A stretch of DNA of 64,000 nt, taken from contig JAHRBC010000001.1 of the NCBI GenBank assembly GCA_022702545.1, positions 1 to 64,000 of the forward strand, written 5' to 3'. This document shows positions 55,567 through 64,000 of this stretch, piece after piece. The position numbers and the translations under genes are program-made. The notes under the pieces were generated by a model, which was not told the origin of the DNA, did not search any database, and saw nothing but the letters and a program-made list of their open reading frames with translations. Positions within the stretch are counted from its first letter, which is position 1. The number at the start of each line of letters is the position of its first letter. Source of the DNA: Phycomyces nitens (lineage: Eukaryota; Mucoromycota; Mucoromycetes; Mucorales; Phycomycetaceae).

Positions 55567-56440
55567 TAAAGTGGCAAGATTACCCCTGGTCACATGCAGA
55601 TTGTCATTAAACACATAATATGATGCAATGATAAAGAACTGATTACTACTCGGAGGGTACTGGATGAGCCCAACTTGATGCTGAATGTCATCCACATTAA
55701 CAGCATATTTTGGCTGGGTTGTTTGTCCAGTTGAGCTGTGTGACCGCCGTATTACGATTGGCACAGATGAGTCATGGGCTGCTGTACCATGCTCTTTCAT
55801 CACTTCAACGAATGCCAGAAAGTGCGGTGTGCCATCAACCTCTTTATGCTCAAAATAAAATTCCACGGTGCCAACAAACCAGCTTTGAATAGTTATATTG
55901 CGACAGCTAGATAAAAATATAAAAAATGCGAGTGATCTCTATTTTGTATTTTGACTAATACCAATACTCACTTTCTGTATGGACAGGTGAACATCACATG
56001 ATGATTGCCACGTCTGGTCTCGTTTTTATTCTTTGGTACATACATGAAGAATGTACGGTTGAATTTTTCCAAAGACAAGAAGCAACAACAATCGTCGGGT
56101 CATCAAGTTCAATACTGTCCATACCACTGTTTCGCACATAGTACTTTGCCAAAGTATTCTTGACAACAGGGCTGCTGACACCTTCCAAGTCATCATCATT
56201 CAAGCTGGCATGTCAGTTGAATGGCTCCCATAGCTGGGCAGCACTTACACCATCTGGAAGATCTAAGAAACTTGCTTCATTATATGTGGACGGCTGACTT
56301 GTACTAGGATAATTCTGAGAGCTGTTTGCTGAACTGACAAAGCTATGAACAGCAAAGCGCTCAACAAGCAAACTGGCATTTCTACCGCCCTTCAAGTTTG
56401 ATGTGATAAGCTTGGAGTATACTCTAATTACTTTTTCCAT
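55567..56440 (-). pseudogene. C-terminal transposase remnant in a CACTA-1 copy
   Basis: It contains EKVIRVYSKLI, KGGRNASLLVERFAV, AQLWEPFN-stop, DPTIVVASCLWKN and HQVGLIQYPPSSNQ, with the same TGA after WEPFN as the sister copies. Confidence 0.78.
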
Positions 56441-56574
56441 GGGTAGGTAAGAGATTATTTGACTAATAATAGCAACAGCAGCAAAGACACTTCTTGGTCA
56501 ATGATGACAAAATCAACGTACCTGTCATCAATGATTGTGGCCAGTGAGGCACGGCTAGGACAATAGCACTCCAC

Positions 56575-56970
56575 ATTTACAAGTGCAAAAGAATGTGGTG
56601 TGCCAAGAATCTTCTTCAAGACACCTTTAAGAGTGCAAACCAGACTTGTAAGAGAAAAATAGCAGAGAACAGCCAGGCAAGTTTATTAATTAACAAACAT
56701 TTGAATATACATTATAATTAATACAATATTTTTATTATGTTATAGCAGGAAAGAGCAAGCAGTTCTTTTCTTTCGGAAGATGAGGTATTTCAAACGGATG
56801 ACAAGGCTGAATCCCCAATCATGACAGATGTACTATAAGTTAGAGCTTTTTGTTGCTCATCTATTCTCAATTTAATATTAATATAATATTCCTACTGTTT
56901 GATATAGGTTTACACCACTAGGAATGAGCAATGAGCCTTCATCTAAGAGAAACAGACTAAGTCTTTAATA
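56575..56970 (+). pseudogene. Remnant of the accessory gene in a CACTA-1 copy
   Basis: The last exons show KCKRMWCAKNLL, the GC-AG intron donor GCAAGT, SFLSEDEVFQTDD and a final exon ending SKRNRLSL-stop. These align with 36600-37026. Confidence 0.7.
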
Positions 56971-58651
56971 TTCTTTAGGCTGCTCTTATTGGTTCTCTCA
57001 TATTTTTAGTATATGTTTTAGCGCACTTTTTCTTTTCCTCTTTTCCTTTAGCTGTTTTATCTTTGCTTTGGTCCTCTCCTTTGAAATAAAATCGAATAAC
57101 TCTCCATCACGTAAGATTGCCACCTTAATAAATGCCCGATTGGCATCTTGTATACCACATCTTCAGCTCTGTTGTTTTTAATCTAGGAATGAAACACACA
57201 TCTCGCCCTTTTTCAAGCACCAAAAAAAAATGAAATTTTTTTATAGCTGTATTACGCCGAGGTTAGTTTATATTTCTTTTCTTTTCTTTGCTCTACTTTT
57301 TTGAAGTAAAACTAAATGACCCTCCCTTATGTAAGGTTGTCAATGACATAAACATCCGATTGGAATCTTGTATACCACATCTTCAGCTCTGCTATCTTTA
57401 ATCAAGGAATGAAACACTCATCTCATAATTTTTCAGACACTAAAAAAAGGTGAAAATTTTTTACAGCTATATTACACTAAAGTTTGTTGTTCCCCACCTC
57501 CCCACCTGGGAATCTCTGTAGAATATGCATATTGTTTTCTTAATGATGTACTCATTCTGCCAATTACCATTATATTTGAATTAGTTTTAAATCTTATGAG
57601 CTGACTTTACAGCAATATATTTTCTATGGTAAGAATATTATAATATGTTTACACTCTTTAATTAATCATATTGCGCATTCTCTATTCTCCTTCTACTGCA
57701 TCTAGTATTTACATCTGTACGTTTCATATAGTGGCATTAATTCAAGAGATGCTTGGTATACCAATTAATAAGCACAATATATACTGGTATGCTATCCAAA
57801 ACAATATGCTCGGTTTATTTGATTGCTTCATTCTCTGACCACGATATCTTTATAGCAATTGATGAAGACCAAAGGCCTTCCAAGTCATGACAGTGATTCA
57901 CAACAAGATGCTCGGCACGCTGATTAACAAGCACAATATATACTGGTATGCTACCCAAAACAATATATTCGGTTTATTTGATTGCTTTATTCTCTGACCA
58001 CAATATTTTTATAGCAATCGATGAAGACCAAAGGTGCTATCCAAGTCATGACAGTGATCCATAACAAGATGCTTGGCACGCCGATTGACAAGCACAACGT
58101 ATACTGGTATGCTATCCAAAATAATAAGCTCGGTTTATTTGATTGCTTCATTCTCTGACCACAATATTTTTATAGCAATCGGTGAAGACCAAAGGCCATC
58201 CAAGTCATAACAACATGTTGTTGGCATCGTGTATAGATTGAGTAAAAGGTTTGTACCATATACGTTTTATAATATTAAATAGTATTTGCTTTTGGTGTTT
58301 CTATATTATTATTATATATATTTTAATATTATTTGAAATAAATCGAAATTATAATAAAAAATAAACCATTATTTCAAATAAATGGCAGTAAAAAAAGAAT
58401 GGGTGCTAGTATATAAAGTAATATAAAAGAGAGGCTATAGTATATAAAGAAACGATTTTGGTTGGATAAAAAAACGGTAGCTGTGCCTATTCCTGCCTCA
58501 TAACTACCCTTTTTTTTCGCACTAAAAAAACGGTAACAGCTACCGAAATCGCCTTATACAGAGTCTTTACTACCATTTTTTTTGGTGGGAAAAAACAGTA
58601 GTAATGCTACCAAAACGGTAGTTAGCTACCGTTTTTTCCGCCATAGTGTTA

Positions 58652-61077
58652 TAAATACCGGAGATGCCTACCCTGTCAACAAACCACCCTTCAAGATGAG
58701 CCCCAGAGAACTCAACGAACTCAAGAAACAATTAAAGGAACTCCTAGACCTAGGTCTTATCCGTCCTAGCTCGTCTCCATGGGGTGCTCCAATATTGTTT
58801 GTAAAGAAGAAGAATGGCGAAATGTGTATGTGTGTTGACTACCGTGCCCTGAACAAGGTCACCGTACGAAACAATCACCCACTGCCCCGCATTGACGAAT
58901 GTTTAGAACGACTACATGGAGCCAATCACTTCACTAGTCTAGACCTAAGAAGCAGTTACCACCAAGTGAAGATTCAAGAATCAGATGTGCCCAAGACAGC
59001 ATTCAACACCCGATATAGTCAATACGAGTTCCTGGTCCTTCCTTTCGGTCTCACTAATGCTCCACCAACTTTCCAGCATCTCATGAACAAAGTTCTAGGA
59101 GATTGCTTGGATAAGTTTGTGCTGGTTTACTTGGACAATATCTTAATTTTCAGCAAGACCCCTACCGAGCATGAGGAACATGTGCGACATGTACTCAACC
59201 AACTACGTGAAGCCAAACTAATTGCCAATTTCAAGAAATGTGAATTCAATAAGAAGGAACTAACTTTCCTTGGGTTTAATGTATCGGCTCAACGTATCCT
59301 CCCGTCGTCTGATAAAGTGAAGACAGTACAAGAATGGACGCCACCCACCAATGTACAAGAAGTCCGCCAGTTCATTGGTCTAGCACAACATTACCGACGA
59401 TTCATCCCTGGATTTGCAGGAATTGCCTCACCACTAACCGACTTAACCAAAGGCACAGGACCAAAAAGGCGCCCAGTTGTGTGGACAGACACGTGTCAAA
59501 CCAGTTTTGACATCCTCAAGGACAAGCTGAGCTCTGCACCGGTACTTCTAGCCCCTAACATGGACAAGCCTTTCCGCATCGAGACAGATGCCTCAGATTT
59601 TGGTGTCGGTGCTGTGCTGATGCAAGAAGACGATGAAGGAATCTGGAAGCCTTTGGCATTTGAATCAAAGAAACTATCCAATGCAGAACGGTCATACCCA
59701 GCCCAAGAACGAGAACTACTTGGTATTCTGCACGCCTTGCGTACCTGGCGGTGCATGATTGAAGGAAAACCATTCACGGTATATACGGATCATTTACCAC
59801 TCAAGTATTTCCGTAGCCAGGTTAAGCCAACACCACGTCTAGTTCGATGGATCGCTGAATTTGAGTTGTATGATCCGATCATTCAATACAAACCAGGAAA
59901 GGAAAATGGTGTTCCCGATGTGCTCTCTCGTCTTGATGGCCCAGAATGTGATACGTCCTTAATCGAATCAATGGAACCGGAATACCTGTATATAGTTCCT
60001 GACTCCCAGACATCCGATTGGCCAAAGTTCTATGCTCGCACCGAGAGTGAATGGCCTGAAGATATAAAGGATTTACTACACAGACAACGCAACAAGTTCG
60101 TGGTTCATGATCAGAAAGTTTTCCGCCTGGTCAAGATTGGTGATACAGTACAAGAAATCCGTTTTGCCTTGTTTGCAAAACGTGCTGACCTTGTTAACAG
60201 TTTTCACAATGGTTTTGGACATGCTGGCGAAGTAACCGTATACGACTTGATGAAGAAGCGTTGGTGGTGGCCAGGAATGAGAAGCCAGATCCAGGAGTGG
60301 CTTGGCAAGTGCCCTCAGTGTCAACTTGCATCAAACGCTGAACGTAACATACACCATGCTCCTATGGAACCATTGGATATTCCCCCTGCTTTCTCTCGCT
60401 GGCATCTGGACTTCATTGGTGAGCTCCCAAACACTGTGAATGGAAATCGCTGGATTCTGGTTGCTGTTGACTATGCCACCAATTGGCCCATTGCTCGTGC
60501 TGTCCCTGCCGCTACTGGCGAAGCAATTGCAAACTTCCTGTATGAAGAAATTGTGATGCGCTTTGGGTGCCCAAATGAAATTCTTACTGACCGTGGTGCC
60601 AATTTCATGTCCCATATCCTGAGTTTCTATATCAAGAAAATCAAGCTGCATCACAAACTGACTTCGGCGTTCCATCCAAGAACTAATGGAAAGTGTGAAA
60701 GACTGAATGGCATACTCAAACAGATGTTGCGTAAGTATGTGCATGGAGCAATCAATCGTTGGGACGAATATTTGGAAACTGCCCTTTGGGCCTGCAGAAT
60801 TAGAAAGCACCGAACCACTGGTTTCAGCCCGTTCTTCCTGACCTATGGTCGCGAACCTCGTCTTCCAGGTGACCCCTTGCGCCCATTCATGGACATGTCT
60901 ATCCCCAACGATCCCACAATGATTTCTGACGGTGCTATCCCTTTTCTTCGTAAGCTTCAACAAGCTCGCATGGATGCTGATGCTCGAGTAGCCGTAAACA
61001 GTCAACAAGACAAGGAAAGATGGGACTCTATTATGAAACCGCACCAGTTTGCAATTGGTGAACACTTGTTGCTGTGA
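58652..61077 (+). pseudogene. Ty3-B Pol: reverse transcriptase, RNase H, integrase
   Basis: It continues the frame of 54059-54836. The reverse transcriptase active-site motif reads YLDN instead of YLDD (near 59130), which should abolish polymerisation. The neighbouring segment reads [10 protein letters not shown] where Ty3-A has LDLKSGYHQV. RNase H ([11 protein letters not shown]), the integrase zinc region (HNGFGHAG then CPQC) and the DDE core ([31 protein letters not shown]) are intact. A TGA at 61075-61077 stops it early after EHLLL. Upstream of 58649 the same frame is open into the transposon end, so an ORF finder merges about 22 codons of transposon with pol. Confidence 0.9.
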
Positions 61078-61428
61078 CATGAGAACAAGTTTGGCCTGGA
61101 ATACAACTGGATGGGGCCGTACATTGTTGTTGACAAGAACTTTGACAAGAACATATACAAGTTGACTACTATGGAAGGTGTGTCTTATACTTCCTGGGTC
61201 CATGCCGATCGCCTCAAGATTGCTAAATCTGATGACTTTAGGAAGACATGGTATCATCCAACCCCTGCCCGTGCCCAGATGCGTCGTGACCTTGCCTTGG
61301 ATGCCTCTTCTGCCTTGCCGTTTTCCCTTGTGGATTCCTTTGTGGTTGATCGAGGACTATCAACAGTTTCGGGAGGGGGTGATGTCGGACATTATTTTGA
61401 TGAATCCGTAAAATCTGAAGATGATTAA
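61078..61428 (+). pseudogene. Ty3-B Pol C-terminal region beyond the stop
   Basis: It is in the same frame as the upstream Pol. It matches the end of Ty3-A Pol (GPYIVVDKN, TMEG, SWVHADRL). The frame crosses the polypurine tract and ends about 15 codons into the 3' LTR, as in Ty3-A. Confidence 0.85.
61371..61379 (+). other. Polypurine tract of Ty3-B
   Basis: GGGAGGGGG, three bases before the 3' LTR. Confidence 0.8.
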
Positions 61429-61694
61429 CCGCAGTACTTCTTTACGCGCAGTAACATCGTCCTGAGCATTAACCGCAGTACAATGTCTCTTCTTTTATTA
61501 AAATATCATATAATAGCTACTGCGGATAATGCGCAGTATTAGTTAGAAAACTATATAAGATAACCAAAGTCATAACAATAAAAAAGTATCTTTTATCCTC
61601 TCTTTGATTTTACGTATACTCCTGTTTCCCCAGTGGGATTGACCTTTTGGCTTTGTTATAGTAAAAGGAAGACCATCCCAGATCAGGAATGACA
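61383..61694 (+). repeat. 3' LTR of Ty3-B
   Basis: 312 bp, ending AATGACA where the 5' copy has AACAACA. The LTR is followed by the AAAA duplication. Confidence 0.93.
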
Positions 61695-61727
61695 AAAATG
61701 ACACAAAAAATTTATGCCAAAAACATA

Positions 61728-61810
61728 TCCGGCTTACCAGATTCGAACTAGTGACCTAAGGATTACAAATTCATTACAGTCCTCCGCTCTACCAACTGAG
61801 CTAAAGCCGG
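61728..61810 (-). tRNA. tRNA-Tyr (GTA anticodon) with a 10-nt intron
   Basis: On the minus strand the acceptor CCGGCTT/AAGCCGG pairs fully (C1-G72) with discriminator A. The anticodon stem GAGGA/TCCTT encloses CTGTAA. A 10-nt intron (plus 61764-61773) follows position 37, the canonical place. Mature length is 73 nt. A T5 run (minus) lies at plus 61719-61723. A Ty3 element ends 33 bp downstream and an LTR starts 10 bp upstream. Confidence 0.95.
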
Positions 61811-61820
61811 GCGATTCATT

Positions 61821-62605
61821 TGACACAAGTGTTGTAGAATGTTCCAGCAACAACCACCAACCCTCAATTTACTAGTGACTTTGAAGTTTTTACCTTGGGA
61901 CAGTCGAAGACGTCACCTTCCCTTGGGACATGCAAGGCATGATCCGATCTCTTGGAATCATTTGTCTACGTCAACAGTCCCATTGAGTTCTAAATGTTTT
62001 CCCCTTTCTTTTCCTTTGATTTATATTTCCTTTTTCGTTTGCTTCCCACTGCATTGCACTTGTTCCTTTCGCACTTCTTGATATTACTCCTTTTGTATAC
62101 TTCCCGATAGTGCATTTCTCTCTTGATGTTTAGTTTCCTTTTTGTTTTCCTTTCGATTATTTCCTTTTGTGATTATGCCCGAAGAACTGTACACTCTTCT
62201 CGATAATCATCATTCAGCATAAGTTATATCTAGATTGTCACTACGTGCACAGTTGTCAATTAGTATAAAAGAGCTCCATTTTTTATTCAATAAAATATAT
62301 TCAGTTTTCTCTCTATTTCTTTTGAACATCATCCCTGAACTTGAGCTATTGTCCTGCGGGAAATACTAAGTTGCACACTGTTAGGATCTACAAGTACTGT
62401 CTCATCGTTTGTCTGTTGTCTGTTTGTTCGTTTGTCTGTTTGTCTGTTGTCTGTTTGTCTGTTTGTCCGTTTGTCCGTTTGTCTGTTTGTCCGTTTGTCC
62501 GTCGTCTGTTTACCTGTCCGTTTGCCTGTCCGTTTGCCTGTTTACTGTCTTTATCTATTTCAAGTCCCGTCTGATTGTCAAATTCTTCTTGTTGGATTGT
62601 CCTGA
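61821..62605 (+). repeat. LTR of the stack family, starting 10 bp upstream of tRNA-Tyr
   Basis: It begins TGACACAAGTGTTGTAG, like the tRNA-facing ends of the stack at 47408-50637, with the same orientation relative to its tRNA. It has TATAAAAGAGC (62262-62272) and AATAAAATAT (62289-62298). The 3' end is not seen because a CACTA-1 element starts at 62606. Confidence 0.68.
62405..62550. repeat. Microsatellite of TGTC/TGTT units
   Basis: A pyrimidine- and G-rich run of alternating GTCTGTTT and GTCCGTTT steps. The apparent Cys/Val-rich reading frames through it are by-products. Confidence 0.85.
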
Positions 62606-64000
62606 CACTACGGCGGAAAAAACGGTAGCTAACTACCGTTTTGGTAGCATTACTACCGTTTTTTCCCACCAAAAAAAACGGTAGTAAAGACTCTGTATAA
62701 GGCGATTTCGGTAGCTGTTACCGTTTTTTTAGTGCGAAAAAAAAGGGTAGTTATGAGGCAGGAATAGGCACAGCTACCGTTTTTTTATCCAACCAAAATC
62801 GTTTCTTTATATACTATAGCTTCTCTTTTATATTACTTTATACACTAGCACCCATTCTTTTTTTACTGCCATTTATTTGAAATAATGATTTATTTTTTAT
62901 TATAATTTTGATTTATTTCAAATAATATTAAAATATATATAATAATAATATTGAAACATACCAAAAGCAAATACTATTTAATATTATAAAACGTATATGG
63001 TACAAACCTTTTACTCAAGCTATACACGATGCCAACAACATGTTGTTATGACTTGGATAGCCTTTGGTCTTCATCGATTGCTATAAAAATATTGTGGTCA
63101 GAGAATGAAGCAATCAAATAAACCAAGCATATTGTTTTGGGTAGCATACCAGTATATATTGTGCTTGTTAATCAGCGTGCCGAGCATCTTGTTGTGGATC
63201 ACTGTCATGACTTGGAAGACCTTTGGTCTTCATCAATTGCTATAAAGATATCGTGGTCAGAGAATGAAGCAATCAAATAAACCGAGCCTATTATTTTGGA
63301 TAGCATACCAGTATATATCGTGCTTGTTAATCGGTGTGCCGAGCATCTTGTTGTGGATCATTTTCATGACTTGGATGGTCTTTGGTCTTCATCAATTGCT
63401 ATAAAAATATTGTGGTCAGAGAATGAAGTAATCAAATAAACCGAGCCTATTATTTTGGATAGCATACCAGTATATGTTGTGCTTGTCAATCTGCGTGCCG
63501 AGCATCTTGTTGTGGATCACTGTCGTGACTTGGATGGTCTTTGGTCTTCATCAATTGCTATAAGAATATTGTGGTCAGAGAATGAAGCAATCAAATAAAC
63601 CGAGCATATTGTTTTGGATGGCATACCAGTATATATTGTGCTTGTTAATCGGCGTGCCAAGCATCTCTTGAATTAATGTCACTATATGAAGTGTACAAAT
63701 GTAAATACTAGATACGGTAGAAGGAGAATAGAGAATGCGCAATATGATTAATTAAAGAGTGTACACATATTATAATATTCTTACCATAAAAAAGATATTG
63801 CTGTAAAGTCAACTCATAAGATTTAAAACTTATTCAAATATAATGGTAGTTGGCAGAATAAGTACATCATTAAGAAAACAATATGTATATTCTACAGAGA
63901 TTCCCAGGTGGGGAGGTGGGGAACGACAAACTTTGGCGTAATATAGCTATAAAAAATTTTCACCTTTTTTTAGTGCGTGAAAAAATATGAGATGAGTGTT
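62606..64000. mobile_element. CACTA-1 element, left part, runs off the window
   Basis: The left end is CACTACGGCGGAAAAAAC, preceded by TGA. It aligns with 42432 onward but has more of the units of about 160 bp (TTTGGTCTTC at about 63063, 63229, 63380 and 63539). The right end is outside the window. Confidence 0.9.

Larger units (their letters stand above)
54837..58648. mobile_element. CACTA-1 element inserted in Ty3-B pol (3,812 bp)
   Basis: The same element as 42432-46237 in the opposite orientation. The left end is CACTACGGCGGAAGGACC, the right end the complement of CACTACGGCGGAAAAAAC with one change. The duplication is TTA (54834-54836 and 58649-58651). It carries the doubled right end (54847-55500) and three units of about 160 bp (57740-58230). 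Confidence 0.93.
52566..61694 (+). mobile_element. Ty3-type retrotransposon (Ty3-B), disrupted by a CACTA-1 element
   Basis: Two 312-bp LTRs (52566-52877 and 61383-61694) begin TGTCGG and end ACA, and I see two differences, both at the 3' tip. The duplication is AAAA (52562-52565 and 61695-61698). Gag and Pol are close relatives of Ty3-A. Damage: the 54837-58648 insertion, a reverse transcriptase active-site change, and an in-frame TGA. The right end is 33 bp from tRNA-Tyr. Confidence 0.93.

Noticed and set aside
62388..62684. Cys/Val-rich ORFs on both strands
   Set aside because: Generated by the TGTC/TGTT microsatellite and the CACTA-1 end.

Overview
This window is the left end of a eukaryotic, almost certainly fungal, chromosome or contig. 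Supporting signs are short introns (about 55-80 bp, GT-AG plus one GC-AG), an intron-containing tRNA-Tyr, Ty3-type LTR retrotransposons including a chromodomain element, and Tnp2-type CACTA transposons. The combination fits an early-diverging (Mucoromycota-like) fungus, but the species cannot be named from sequence alone. I see no ordinary host protein-coding gene. The only host genes I can support are three tRNA genes; the rest is telomere-like repeat and mobile DNA.

Layout. Positions 1-6829 are about 120 tandem copies of a 57-bp unit built from CCCTAA-like blocks, in the orientation expected of a left telomere. A tRNA-Lys gene follows at 6886. Positions 6999-30361 are one 318-bp solo LTR split into four pieces by a young Ty3 element (7041-12566), another solo LTR (12588-12933) and a 17-kb CACTG-ended DNA transposon (13094-30255). 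That transposon carries an accessory gene (14803-15901) and a Tnp2-type transposase gene (29650 down to 16432). The transposase gene is itself cut by a chromodomain Ty3 element (18105-24406) and a 3.8-kb CACTA element (24688-28461). Every one of these insertions has an exact target-site duplication.

Positions 30379-47332 are stacked CACTA elements of two related families. CACTA-1 is a family of defective elements of about 3.5-3.8 kb. CACTA-2 includes a full-length two-gene member at 32081-40056, which has its own 1.7-kb nested insert. Positions 47333-50637 are a head-to-tail stack of related solo LTRs ending 9 bp before tRNA-Glu (50647-50718). Positions 50749-52552 are a second nest of solo LTRs. 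Positions 52566-61694 are a Ty3 element disrupted by a CACTA-1 copy. tRNA-Tyr (61728-61810, minus strand, 10-nt intron) follows, then an LTR starting 10 bp upstream of it, then a further CACTA-1 element that runs off the window.

How it fits together. The tRNA genes act as anchors. One LTR group lies 30-42 bp downstream of each of the three tRNA genes, and a different group lies 9-10 bp upstream of two of them. DNA transposons then accumulated inside the retroelements. The CACTA elements have two divergently transcribed genes, a transposase and a small basic accessory protein. The short copies lost the middle of both genes but kept their ends, so they were presumably moved in trans.
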